A stretch of 64,000 bases of DNA from Mameliella sp. CS4 (GTDB lineage Bacteria > Pseudomonadota > Alphaproteobacteria > Rhodobacterales > Rhodobacteraceae). The DNA lies in assembly GCF_019392335.1 (NCBI RefSeq), contig NZ_JAHXRQ010000005.1, positions 160,376 through 224,375 of the forward strand. The letters are read 5' to 3'. The translations under genes and the position numbers were made by a program. How positions within the stretch are numbered: the first letter of the stretch is position 1; every line of letters begins with the position of its first letter. Under the pieces are notes generated by a model. The model did not search any database, was not told the DNA's origin, and saw nothing but the letters and a program-made list of their open reading frames with translations. Below, piece after piece: positions 43,794 through 55,067 of the stretch.

Positions 43794-44573
43794 TCACGCG
43801 CTCGCGTTGTCTCTCCGAAGCGACTTAAACTTGAGAAGCATGGACAACATGCGTTCGAGTTTGCGGTCGAGGTGAGTCTCGTATCGAGCGAGCCGACCCA
43901 TCTTGTCGGGGCAGAACGCGTTGGCGTGGAGAAAATCCCGGACCATGGGCCGCAGTGTTGCTTCTTCGCGTTTCCTGACGAAGAACGGCAAGAGGTGACC
44001 TTGGAGCGCGCGAACGAGGGCTTTGTCCCGTGCAAGGTTTCCAAAGGTCCCTGCGCGCAACTCTTCTTCGAACCAGAGGCGTGTGTCTTCCCGAAGACTC
44101 TCTTCCGCATCCTCGGCCCGGCCGTCCTGGGCCAGCTTGAGCGCATCGCGGCATCGTGTCTCGCATTCGGTCTGATCGGCGGCATCGAAGGCATCTTCTT
44201 CATCGGACGTCTGCAGGACACTTGCAGTCTTTACAGTTGTCTCGTGCGGAAGGTGCGCCAGTGCCGCCTCGGCAGGCGTAGGCGTGGCGTTCAAGGTGAA
44301 GGGCGAGTCCCGAGTTTCCGGATCTGAACTGGCCAAAGCGAATGAGGATCTGTGACTGGCGTTCTCGGCCATGCGGAGCCGGCGCTTGCGCCACAAGATT
44401 CCGGCAATTTCCTCGACGAAATGCGTTTCGGTGGGACCGGACGGAACATGCTCGGACAGGAGCGCATCGAGGAGGGCATTGTATTCTTCGGCAGCCTCCC
44501 ACGGCAGCAATGTGTGCTGCGATAGGATGCCATGCCGGACTGCGTTGAAACGGGTGTCATCAGTCTTGGCCAT
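43794..44573 (-). CDS. Hypothetical protein of mobile elements
   Basis: A 259-residue soluble acidic protein. The N-terminus has the pattern RFNAVRHGILSQHTLLPWEA, then EYNALLDALLSEHVPSGPTE and VEEIAGILWRKRRLRMAE, which I recall from short proteins near insertion sequences and islands in alphaproteobacteria. The C-terminus is basic. No enzymatic motif is seen. It is separated from the PrimPol gene by 101 bases and shares its orientation. Confidence 0.6.
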   Translation of the reverse strand: MAKTDDTRFNAVRHGILSQHTLLPWEAAEEYNALLDALLSEHVPSGPTETHFVEEIAGILWRKRRLRMAENASHRSSFALASSDPETRDSPFTLNATPTPAEAALAHLPHETTVKTASVLQTSDEEDAFDAADQTECETRCRDALKLAQDGRAEDAEESLREDTRLWFEEELRAGTFGNLARDKALVRALQGHLLPFFVRKREEATLRPMVRDFLHANAFCPDKMGRLARYETHLDRKLERMLSMLLKFKSLRRDNASA

Positions 44574-44674
44574 TTCGATCCTGCATTGTTGCCCATGTGT
44601 CGATCAGGCTTGGCGATATCATATGGCATCCTCCTCGTGCGGCGAGTTGGATCTGCAGACCTTGAGACGCTCTG

Positions 44675-47600
44675 TCACTCCACCAGGCTCCAACCATCGA
44701 TTGGACCGATCGCCTCTAGGAGTGTCGATCTGGCCGCTTCAGCGCTGCCGTGAATCCACCAGGCACGTTGCCAGCCACGCCCACGCCCGAGACGTCGGTA
44801 GGAAGCCGATTTAAGCGACATTTCCCTATAAGAGATATTCATAGGGGTTTGTCGCTTAAATGCAGCCCGTTCGAAAGACTTCTGCGCCTTCTTCTCGTTG
44901 CTGAACATCTCCGGATGTAGCGCCGTAGCGTCCGCCGGACTGTCGGTCGCGATCCCGCGCAGGAGCATCTTCTGAAACAGGTCAGGCTTCTCGGTGTCCC
45001 AGACTGTCAACCGGTCGTAGATCACTGGCAGGGCCACGTCGGAGAGGATGTGCACCTCCAGCGGGTTTGCCGCCGTACGGTTCACGCCGCGTCCGCGACC
45101 AACCACCTGGATCACCTCGTCGTCGCAGATTGCCGTCCGCAGGACTTCGGCCCGGTCGTCGGCGTGTCGGACAACAGACAGACCGCGGGTCTTGCCCGTG
45201 CGCATGACAATGCCCGCCCGAGTGCCGATGTAGCCTGCCTGCACGATGTCGCCCAGAAAGACCTGCGCCAGCGCCTCTGCCTCGGTGCTCGGCGGCAGAG
45301 GACGACCGATGCTGATCAGCAACGAGACGTCTTTGTAACAGTCGAGCCCGGCGACGGCGTTGAAGTGAGCGGTGTCGACGTTCGGGATGTCGATGAACGC
45401 CGACTCGATGGACTGGTAGGTGACGACCAGCACCCGGCCGGGAAAGACCCGACGGGCGTGCCAGCGGACGTAATCGACGCATTCGCGCAGGCGGTTCTCC
45501 CGGCGGCGCAGCTCCGCTTCCGCCAGCCCCGGCTGAGGGCAGAGCATCGACTTGCCGAAGCTGCCCTGGACGTGGCGTACAGACATGTGCGGCGCCGCGA
45601 CCTCGATCGACTCAACCGACATGGGCGGCAAGACGGAACTCGCGAGTGCGGGGCGTAGCGTTGCGTCCAGATGCAGGACCGGCTTGACGCGCAGGCTGTC
45701 ATGCAGGCGTTTCAGCTCACGCATCTCGATGACACAGCGGCCAGCGCCATTCGGTTTGTGAACCTGTACCAGGTGACCGGGTTGCGCGCCGTACCGCATC
45801 AGGTCAGCCAGGGCGGTCCAGATCGCGGCCAGCCGGTCGATGCGGTCATTGGTCTTCGCGGTCGCAAAAGCCGGCGCCCTACGCCCGGCAGCCAGCCCCG
45901 GGGCAAGCTCCGGGTCCTGCTTGCGCCGGTCCTCCAGCTTCGCCGCGTAGAGGCAGTCATCGTGGTTCAGGCCTGCCGACTTCAGGGCCGGGACCATCTC
46001 GCTGCCCTCAGTGACCGAGACCAGGGCCCTGGCAAGACTCTCTCGGAACGCCACGAGGTCTGCCATGGCGTCCACCAGTCTTCGTCCGACACGATCGCCG
46101 CCCATGCCGCTGACCGGCTCGGTCAGCAGGTCCTCGACGGCCAGGGCCCGGTCCACCTCCACCGCTCGTTGCCAGCAGCCCTCGTCGACCAGCAACAGTG
46201 CCACGTTGTCCTCGTCGAAGGCAAAGCCCGAGAACAGCGCGTCGTAGGGCGCGACAACCACATCCGCCGCGGCAACCTCGCGGCGATTGTGCTGCTTGAG
46301 GCAGGTCTCGAAAAACCGGCACCGGGTGCCGTCTTTAGACACGCAAGCGGTCTCGTACACCGGCAGGCGGCTGTCGAGGGACGCCCGCACCATGTCGATG
46401 TCCCGGCACATCGGATCGCCCGAGGGGTGTTTCCGCTCGTATCCGCGCAGCACGGCCACCTCGAAACCCCTTCCTGACCAGGACACGGCCATTTCTTCGG
46501 CCAGCGCGTGTGACGGCGTGAAGACCAGCACGCGATGTGGCAGGCCCCGGGCTTGCAAGCGTTCCATCAGCCTCTGGATCTCTTCCCGCGCGGCGTGGGA
46601 CTTGCCGAGACCGACCGTGGCCCGGATGCCTTGGGCGGGCAGATCGGTGGCTTTGCCCGCATGCCAGTCGAGGACGTCGGCACAGAAGTCCGCCAACAGG
46701 GTCTGCAAGCGTTCCCGACCCTCCGCGGCGGTCAACCCGGGAGGCGTGTAACCCGGCTCCGGCACCTCCGTGTCCCGCGGCGGGAGGCACCCGTCCCGGG
46801 CCAGGCGCAGCTTGTCCGTGACTTTCTTGCGGGCATCCTTGATGTCGTAGGGCTCACCACCGTCCTTACGTGGCCGCTCCAAATTCGTGCTGTCGACGAA
46901 ACGGATCCAGACCTGTTCGGCCAGTCGGTCGGCACCGATGTGCCTACCGGCATCGAGAGCGTCGTGCACAACGTGGAAGGCGATCCGGCTCAGCCAGCCG
47001 TCGCGCCCGTCCACGACGACCCCGTTCTCGCGATGGATACCCCGGCTGGCCGGTCCACGGCTGCGCAGCCCACTGGACACATTCTGCGGACCCGGCGCGG
47101 CCTCGGCCAGGAAAGCCTTCATCATCTCCTCGTTGACCAACGGGAGGTCGTCGAGGCTCAGGTCCAGCGGTGTCTCGCCGTCAGGCCAGTAATAGGCGTG
47201 GCCAGTATCGGGATGGATGCCAAGACCCACGAACTGCTGGCCTGCGCCGAGCACCTCGATATGACCGGCCGTCATCTTAGGAAAGGGTGTGTCGGTCCGG
47301 TAGAGTAGCAACCGCTTCGGCCAGAGACCGACCCGGACCGGGCTCTCTCCGAGGCGTTGAAAGGCCAGCGCTTGGACGAGATGCGCCTCGTCGGGATCGT
47401 CAAGGATGTCGATGTCCAGGCCGACCAGATGCCCGGTGCGCAGCCCGATGCCATAACCCGGGTATTTCCGGCTCCATGTGTCGATTGTCGCCGAATCGAT
47501 TGGGGTCTTGGACCAGCGCGAAACAGCCGGCCTTTTTTTGCCGGGCAGGATGGGGAGTGGCTCAAAACCCTGCGCGAAGAGCTGCGCCGCGCCTTCGGCG

Positions 47601-47695
47601 AAAGTAATGTGGGCAGCACCTTGGGGGCGGCCGCCGGCCACCCTCTTGTCTGTCTGCTTGTTGCCGGGGTCGCTATGGTGGGGCGCCCCGTCCAC
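44675..47695 (-). CDS. PrimPol (DNA primase/polymerase)-helicase-like protein
   Basis: A 1006-residue protein. Residues about 30-185 match the bifunctional primase/polymerase domain: YGIGLRTGHLVGLDIDILDD with the catalytic DxD, and FVGLGIHPDTGHAYYW with the conserved His. A central domain has a Walker-A-like GLGKSH near 365 and Walker B LLLVDEGCW, followed by helicase-like segments (RVLVVTYQSIE; EVIQVVGRGRGVNRT, an arginine-finger motif VI-like). It probably initiates or primes replication of the island after excision. It forms an operon with the AlpA-like HTH gene four bases upstream. The second half is divergent, so ATPase class is uncertain. Confidence 0.7.
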   Translation of the reverse strand: MDGAPHHSDPGNKQTDKRVAGGRPQGAAHITFAEGAAQLFAQGFEPLPILPGKKRPAVSRWSKTPIDSATIDTWSRKYPGYGIGLRTGHLVGLDIDILDDPDEAHLVQALAFQRLGESPVRVGLWPKRLLLYRTDTPFPKMTAGHIEVLGAGQQFVGLGIHPDTGHAYYWPDGETPLDLSLDDLPLVNEEMMKAFLAEAAPGPQNVSSGLRSRGPASRGIHRENGVVVDGRDGWLSRIAFHVVHDALDAGRHIGADRLAEQVWIRFVDSTNLERPRKDGGEPYDIKDARKKVTDKLRLARDGCLPPRDTEVPEPGYTPPGLTAAEGRERLQTLLADFCADVLDWHAGKATDLPAQGIRATVGLGKSHAAREEIQRLMERLQARGLPHRVLVFTPSHALAEEMAVSWSGRGFEVAVLRGYERKHPSGDPMCRDIDMVRASLDSRLPVYETACVSKDGTRCRFFETCLKQHNRREVAAADVVVAPYDALFSGFAFDEDNVALLLVDEGCWQRAVEVDRALAVEDLLTEPVSGMGGDRVGRRLVDAMADLVAFRESLARALVSVTEGSEMVPALKSAGLNHDDCLYAAKLEDRRKQDPELAPGLAAGRRAPAFATAKTNDRIDRLAAIWTALADLMRYGAQPGHLVQVHKPNGAGRCVIEMRELKRLHDSLRVKPVLHLDATLRPALASSVLPPMSVESIEVAAPHMSVRHVQGSFGKSMLCPQPGLAEAELRRRENRLRECVDYVRWHARRVFPGRVLVVTYQSIESAFIDIPNVDTAHFNAVAGLDCYKDVSLLISIGRPLPPSTEAEALAQVFLGDIVQAGYIGTRAGIVMRTGKTRGLSVVRHADDRAEVLRTAICDDEVIQVVGRGRGVNRTAANPLEVHILSDVALPVIYDRLTVWDTEKPDLFQKMLLRGIATDSPADATALHPEMFSNEKKAQKSFERAAFKRQTPMNISYREMSLKSASYRRLGRGRGWQRAWWIHGSAEAARSTLLEAIGPIDGWSLVE

Positions 47696-47698
47696 GAC

Positions 47699-47974
47699 CT
47701 ACCGCTCGGTCTCGCCGCTTGCGGCCGCTTCGAGGCGTTTCAGCCAGGCTTCTATCTCCGCGACACGAACAAGGCGGCGGCTGCCGAACTTGAAGCTCTT
47801 CAAGTCACCGGAACTGATCGCTTGGTAGAACTTGGTGCGGCCAACCCCGGATATCCGGGCGCCCTCGGCTGGCGCGACGGCGAGAACCGGGTGAACCGGG
47901 GAGTCTGCGGGCGTTTCGTCCATGCCCGCGCCCGCGGCAAAGGCATTCTTTTTCCACGAATGGCTCCGGTTCAT
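47699..47974 (-). CDS. AlpA/excisionase-like helix-turn-helix protein
   Basis: A 91-residue protein whose C-terminal half is a MerR/excisionase-type HTH: EGARISGVGRTKFYQAISSG, then DLKSFKFGSRRLVRVAEIEAW. Such AlpA-type proteins turn on integrase genes or act as excisionases in islands. It lies just before the PrimPol gene with 3 bases between them. The N-terminal 30 residues are unstructured in appearance and the start could be one of the internal methionines. Confidence 0.75.
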   Translation of the reverse strand: MNRSHSWKKNAFAAGAGMDETPADSPVHPVLAVAPAEGARISGVGRTKFYQAISSGDLKSFKFGSRRLVRVAEIEAWLKRLEAAASGETER

Positions 47975-48093
47975 TGCTAGCTCCGCTCCGAGGGTACCGC
48001 AGCGTCAGGGACGCGCGGATCAGGGTCACCGAAGCGATAGCAGATGAACGATAGCGAACTCCCCGCGCGGAGACGGGCGGAAAACGGTCCGGT

Positions 48094-49104
48094 TTAGCGC
48101 GAGGTCAGAGTCTTTTTCTTTTTGATGGCCGTTTCGACACATTGCCCGATCTGATGATCGGAGATATCCGTCGGGACCACGGCCCGAATTACAGAATGCA
48201 ACCAGTTACTGATGAACCGATCTCCCTTTTCGTCTTCGCGCGAGGATCTCTGCCAACTGCCGGTCAGGTCGAATACGACCCCATGAAGATATGCGGCCAA
48301 CACCGCCAAGGCTGGGGTTCCGCGCCGCAAACCCCAGGGAACGATCAATGCCGACTCGATGCGGGCGATTTCGTCGCGAAGCGGCTGGATTGCATTTTGA
48401 TCCAAGGTGGCGAAAGCTGAAACGTCGTGGGAAGAAAGCAACCGCTCCGCCTTGTCCAGGGCTGCGACAGCACGGGCCACGGTTCGCTTGGCTTCTTTCC
48501 GTGTTGAAGCATCGGGCACGCCCCGGTCGCTGATCCTAGGCAGGTTGTCCGGTTCAAACAGGATTTCGTCCGCCTCGCGCGAAGTTTCGACAGCGGCTTC
48601 GGTGAACCAGCAGGCATTACGGAGTTTCAGGGCAAGCCTTTTTGACGTGACCGGTTGATCCGGGCCGCTGCGCCGCTTTTCAAGTTCACGCGCGCGTTTC
48701 CGCAATTGATCTTTGCCAATCAGCCTGACCGGCGACCTTGACAGGGTGGCATGGAGGCTAGCCTTCGCCCGGGCACGCAATGCGACGTCGTCATCATCGG
48801 GAAGCTTGCCGTCTTCGTCCAACTTGATCCTCCCACTATTGCCTTGGTCGAAATTAACAAGGTCAGGGATTGTCCGACAGATCGAATCCCATCCACCCCG
48901 CCACTTGCCCTCGCGCAAGCGTTTCTCTGATCTGGTCGCCGCCGGATTTTCGCTTGTTTTCAAAGGGGGTTGCAGTGCGGGTTGAACACCGCCTTGTCGG
49001 CAATTGGCCCTAAATCCGTTCTCTCGCCCGATATTCTCTGGACCTGATGACTGCGCGATTTTGGTGAATAGCCTGTAAGTCATTGGCCAGAAGTGCTTTT
49101 CCAT
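48094..49104 (-). CDS. Hypothetical island protein
   Basis: A 336-residue soluble, highly charged protein that I do not recognise. It has a basic middle (GKDQLRKRARELEKRRSGPD), a helical region (TVARAVAALDKAERLLSSHD) and a lysine-rich end (ETAIKKKKTLTSR). Composition and codon use appear less GC-biased than in the flanking chromosome. An alternative start lies at the internal MTYRLFTKIA (49083). The next gene to its right is the insertion sequence remnant. Confidence 0.5.
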   Translation of the reverse strand: MEKHFWPMTYRLFTKIAQSSGPENIGRENGFRANCRQGGVQPALQPPLKTSENPAATRSEKRLREGKWRGGWDSICRTIPDLVNFDQGNSGRIKLDEDGKLPDDDDVALRARAKASLHATLSRSPVRLIGKDQLRKRARELEKRRSGPDQPVTSKRLALKLRNACWFTEAAVETSREADEILFEPDNLPRISDRGVPDASTRKEAKRTVARAVAALDKAERLLSSHDVSAFATLDQNAIQPLRDEIARIESALIVPWGLRRGTPALAVLAAYLHGVVFDLTGSWQRSSREDEKGDRFISNWLHSVIRAVVPTDISDHQIGQCVETAIKKKKTLTSR

Positions 49105-49229
49105 CGCGCCAACCTGAACACTTCGATGCCAGTCGTTTTCGGTGAGAAGGAACAGAAATCGAACGTTCGCCGACCTCCAGATTCAGCGCAGCATTCGGTC
49201 TTCTGCGATGCAGCATGCCGTGACGCCAG

Positions 49230-49805
49230 GCACCAAGGGCGGATTTTGTTGAAAAACTCGCGCTTGATCGATGAGCGTCGTGCTAATTCAATTCCGACAT
49301 CGGGCGGGAGGATTGGCAATGATGGGACCAAGGCAAGAAGGGCAACCGGCGCTCTTCTACGAGTTCTCGCTTGAGGATCATGTCCCGCAAGACCACCTGC
49401 TTCGATCCATCGACCTGTTCGTCGACCTGAGCAGCATCCGTGCCCATCTTGCAGATTTCTACAGCCACACGGGCCGTCCCTCCGTCGATGTCGAACTGCT
49501 GATCCGGATGCTGCTGGTCGGCTATTGCTTCGGTATCCGTTCGGAGCGGCGGCTGTGCGAGGAGGTGCATCTAAACCTCGCGTATCGCTGGTTCTGTCGC
49601 CTCGATCTGAGCGACCAGGTCCCGGATCACTCGACCTTCTCAAAGAACCGCCACGGCCGGTTTCGCGACACCGAATTGCAGCGTCATCTGTTCGAGGTGA
49701 CCGTCGCACGCTGTATCGAGGAAGGTCTGGTCAGCGGCCAGCGCATGGCCGTCGATGCCAGCCTGATCGAAGCGGATGCCAACAAGCAGAACTCGACACC
49801 GAAGG
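49230..49805 (+). mobile_element. IS1182-type insertion sequence, left-end remnant
   Basis: The upstream segment with GGATTTTGTTGAAAAACTCG (about 49241-49261) resembles the left ends of IS1182-type elements, followed by the N-terminal third of the transposase. Similarity to the family stops around 49805, after codons for EADANKQNSTPK. The right end of the element is absent. Boundaries are approximate. Confidence 0.6.
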
Positions 49806-49879
49806 GGGGGCGGAGGCAGGCAGGCGGACAGCAGTGCCGAAAGCACCAGGACCGCGCAAAGGAGGCCCGCCATGCGTAA
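49319..49879 (+). pseudogene. Truncated IS1182-family transposase
   Basis: MMGPRQEGQPALFYEFSLED, then HVPQDHLLRSIDLFVDL and LIRMLLVGYCFGIRSERRL are the DUF772 N-terminal domain of IS1182/IS5-like transposases. VDASLIEADANKQ contains the first catalytic aspartate region. A full transposase has about 450 residues; only about 165 are native here, and the last 25 codons read antisense through another gene remnant. The DDE triad is therefore incomplete and the protein cannot be an active transposase. Confidence 0.8.
49803..49873 (-). pseudogene. 5' remnant of a lipoprotein gene cut by the IS
   Basis: On the minus strand an ATG behind GGGAAAGG gives MAGLLCAVLVLSALLSACLP followed by PPP: a lipoprotein signal with lipobox LSAC. 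The frame then runs into the transposase remnant antisense. This looks like the first 23 codons of a small lipoprotein (entericidin-like in style) whose remainder was lost with the IS rearrangement. Confidence 0.5.
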
Positions 49880-49955
49880 GCCTTTCCCGCGACTGGCCGC
49901 GTGACAGGGATTAACGGAGACGCATCACAAGATCATGTGCCAAAGGTTTCTTTCT

Positions 49956-49969
49956 TTGACATGAATCAA
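49956..49969 (+). promoter_or_regulatory. FNR-type box upstream of usp-N-ATPase operon
   Basis: TTGAC-ATGA-ATCAA, differing from the FNR consensus TTGAT-N4-ATCAA at one base. It is centred about 104 bases upstream of the universal stress protein start; a class II promoter would begin about 41 bases downstream, near 50004. Universal stress proteins of this kind are often FNR/Anr-controlled, which supports induction at low oxygen. Confidence 0.6.
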
Positions 49970-50066
49970 TGCCCTGCCGGCGCGGTTTCCGCAAATTCCG
50001 GGTGTTCGAAGTGCATTCCCCGTGCGGCTCCCGTCCCACTGCCTGAGAAGGACACATAAGCAGGCC

Positions 50067-52831
<2,765 letters not shown>

Positions 52832-52835
<4 letters not shown>

Positions 52836-53119
52836 GCACGCCGAACCACAAGGGCCGCAAGGACATGGAAGAGGCGGTGCGCCTGCGCAAGCAGCGGCGA
52901 GACAGCTGGAAACAGCAGGGCGAGCGCCCGCTGTGGAAGAACCTGTCGATGGTGGGCGCGCTGGGCTGGCTGGTGGTGGTGCCGACGCTGATCGGGGTCT
53001 TTGCCGGTCGCTGGCTCGACGGTCTGTTCGGCTCCGGGGTGACCTTCAGCGGGGCGATGACCTTCCTGGGGGCGGGCCTCGGGTTCTACCTGGCCTGGAA
53101 AAGGATGAACGAGGAATGA
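52832..53119 (+). CDS. atpQ: N-ATPase accessory membrane protein AtpQ (AtpI-like)
   Basis: A 95-residue membrane protein with a basic cytosolic N-terminus (about 1-38) and two helices (SMVGALGWLVVVPTLIGVFA; GAMTFLGAGLGFYLAWKRM). GVFAGRWLDGLFGSG is the AtpI/AtpZ-like hairpin motif. In N-ATPase operons AtpQ occupies this place and is thought to help c-ring assembly or ion supply, by analogy to AtpI. Overlap with both neighbours is 4 bases. Confidence 0.88.
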
Positions 53120-53388
53120 CCATGCCCGATACGATGATCCTGATTGCCTGGCTCGCCGTTGGAACTGTGTTCGGGGCAGCCTATTTGTGGTTGATCGCGC
53201 GTACCGTGGCGGCGATCCAGCCTCCCGGTACCGCGCGCGCCGCGTTGGGCTGGCTGGCGTTGCGGCTTGTGCTGGCGGCCGGGGTTTTGACGCTTTCCGC
53301 CATGCAGGGCGCGCTCCCGCTGCTCGCCGTTCTCGGGGGGTTCCTCGTGGCGCGAACGGTGGCGATCCGCCGCGCAGAGAGAGCCTGA
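53116..53388 (+). CDS. atpR: N-ATPase accessory membrane protein AtpR
   Basis: A 90-residue protein with three hydrophobic helices (ILIAWLAVGTVFGAAYLWLI; LGWLALRLVLAAGVLTLSAM; LPLLAVLGGFLVARTVAIRR). Arginines inside or at the edge of helices (LIARTVAAI, LALRLVLAA) match the family feature proposed to contact the c-subunit carboxylate. AtpR is found only in N-type ATPase operons, so it is strong evidence for the operon class. The start is the ATG in the ATGA overlap; a second ATG lies 6 bases later. Confidence 0.88.
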   Translation: MTMPDTMILIAWLAVGTVFGAAYLWLIARTVAAIQPPGTARAALGWLALRLVLAAGVLTLSAMQGALPLLAVLGGFLVARTVAIRRAERA

Positions 53389-53391
53389 GGC

Positions 53392-54060
53392 ATGGAGGGC
53401 AGCCCACTTGCTCCGGACATCCTGTTCCATCTCGGCCCGGTGCCGATCAGCCGCGCCGTCGCGACGACCTGGGTGATCATGGGTTTGCTGGCCGGGCTGC
53501 TCTACGTCGCTTTCGGCCGTCCGGGTGCAAAGCAAGGGGCTTTGCAGGCGGGGCTGGAAATCGTCGTGCTGACCATCGCCGACCAATTGCGCCAGATCCT
53601 CGGGCGCGATCCCTGGCCCTACATACCGCTTCTAGGATCGCTGTTCCTGTTTCTCTGCCTCGCCAACCTCGCCGCCGTCTTTCCCGGCGCCACGCCGCCC
53701 ACCGGCCATATCGAAACGCCGGCGGCACTGGCACTGATCGTCTTCCTCTCGGTCCATTTCTACGGTGTCACCCGCCGGGGCGCGAGACGCTACCTGCAGC
53801 ACTACCTTGAACCGAGCCCCTTGTTGTTGCCACTGAACCTGCTGGCCGAGGTGACGCGCACCTTTTCACTGATGATCCGGCTGTTCGGCAACATGATGAG
53901 CCATGAATTCGTCATCGCCATCGTCGTGTTCCTGGCCGGTCTGCTAGTGCCGATCCCCTTCTTGCTGCTGGGGATACTGATCGGCATCATCCAGGCGTAT
54001 ATCTTTACCGTCCTCGCAACCGTCTACATCGCCGCCGCCGTCGGCGCCGTGGAGGCATGA
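53392..54060 (+). CDS. atpB: N-ATPase FO a subunit
   Basis: A 222-residue membrane subunit forming the ion half-channels. The essential arginine lies in TRTFSLMIRLFGNMMSHEF, which matches the SxxxRLFGN pattern, and the last helix LIGIIQAYIFTVLATVYIAA is conserved. The N-terminus begins MEGSPLAPDILFHLGPVPIS. It is shorter than the housekeeping a subunit (about 250), as is usual for N-ATPases. Confidence 0.92.
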   Translation: MEGSPLAPDILFHLGPVPISRAVATTWVIMGLLAGLLYVAFGRPGAKQGALQAGLEIVVLTIADQLRQILGRDPWPYIPLLGSLFLFLCLANLAAVFPGATPPTGHIETPAALALIVFLSVHFYGVTRRGARRYLQHYLEPSPLLLPLNLLAEVTRTFSLMIRLFGNMMSHEFVIAIVVFLAGLLVPIPFLLLGILIGIIQAYIFTVLATVYIAAAVGAVEA

Positions 54061-54073
54061 GAAAGGGAGTTCC

Positions 54074-54322
54074 ATGGAATATCTGGTCGAAGTCGTCAGC
54101 ATCATCGGCGCGGTGGTCGCCGTGTCCTTCGGGGCGATCATGCCGGCCTTCAGCGAGGGTCGCGCCGTGGCCGCCGCGATGGAGGCCATCGCCCGCCAGC
54201 CCGAGGCCGCGAACACGCTGTCCCGGACGCTGTTCGTGGGGCTGGCGATGATCGAGACCATGGCGATCTACTGTCTCGTCATCGCGCTGCTGCTGCTCTA
54301 CGCCAACCCCTTCACGGGCTGA
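54074..54322 (+). CDS. atpE: N-ATPase FO c subunit (rotor ring)
   Basis: An 82-residue hairpin of two helices joined by the polar loop ARQPEA. The ion-binding Glu is E61 in LAMIETMAIYCLVIALLLLY, with Y66 conserved as in sodium-binding rings. The ligand positions next to it are T62 and M63 where Na+-type rings have Ser-Thr. Helix 1 has a second carboxylate, E28 (in MPAFSEGRAV), where Na+ rings have Gln. The ring size and ion cannot be read from sequence. Ribosome site AAAGGGAG precedes the ATG. Confidence 0.93.
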   Translation: MEYLVEVVSIIGAVVAVSFGAIMPAFSEGRAVAAAMEAIARQPEAANTLSRTLFVGLAMIETMAIYCLVIALLLLYANPFTG

Positions 54323-54326
54323 CCTC

Positions 54327-55064
54327 ATGCAGATCGATTGGTGGACGCTTGCGCTTCAGACGATCAACTTCCTGATCGTCATATGGCTACTGACCCGGTT
54401 CCTCTACCGGCCCGTCCGCCGCATCATCGAGGCGCGCGAGGCTGCCGACCGCAAGGCCTCCGATGACGCCGCCGACAAGGCCGAGGAGGCTGAGAAGGCC
54501 CGGCAGGCTTACGAGGAAAAGCGTGCGGCGCTGGAAGAGGAGGCGCGCAAGACGGACGCTGTCTTCCGGGGGGACATCGAGGCCGAGCGCGTCGCAATCC
54601 TGGAAGAGGCCCGCAAGACCGCCGAAGAGATGCTGACAAAGGCGCGCGACCGGATCGAACGGGACAAGGACGCCGCGCTCGTGGCTCTGCGCGGCCAGAT
54701 CGCCGATCTGGCGGCGTCGCTCGCCCGCAAGGCCCTGGAGGACCGGCCCGCCACGTCCCGGGATGCGATCGCCCGCGCGGCAGCGCAGATCGACGAGTTG
54801 CCCGAAACCGAGAGGGCCGACCTGTTGCGAGATCTGGATGCCGAGAACGCGGCGCTGACGGTGGTCACGGCCGTGTCGTTGACTGACAGGGTGCAGGGCG
54901 AGTGGCGCAAGGCCCTGTCCGAGCGGTTTGGAGGCGACATCCGAACTGCCTTCGAGGTAGATCCGGACATCCTTGGCGGAGCTCTTCTGCGCTATCCCCA
55001 TGCGGTGTTCGACTTCTCGGTGGCCGGCAGGCTCGACCGGGCGGCCGAGGCGTTGGAGGCCTGA
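54327..55064 (+). CDS. atpF: N-ATPase b subunit with C-terminal delta-like domain
   Basis: A 245-residue stator protein, much longer than an ordinary b subunit (about 160). A membrane helix (ALQTINFLIVIWLLTRFLYR) and a long charged coiled coil (about 30-130) form the b part. The last 80 residues (ALTVVTAVSLTD to the end, with DPDILGGALLRYPHAVFDFS and VAGRLDRAAEALEA) look like the C-terminal domain of the delta subunit (DPxLIGG...SVxGRL). This explains why no atpH is in the operon. Confidence 0.88.
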   Translation: MQIDWWTLALQTINFLIVIWLLTRFLYRPVRRIIEAREAADRKASDDAADKAEEAEKARQAYEEKRAALEEEARKTDAVFRGDIEAERVAILEEARKTAEEMLTKARDRIERDKDAALVALRGQIADLAASLARKALEDRPATSRDAIARAAAQIDELPETERADLLRDLDAENAALTVVTAVSLTDRVQGEWRKALSERFGGDIRTAFEVDPDILGGALLRYPHAVFDFSVAGRLDRAAEALEA

Positions 55065-55067
55065 CCC

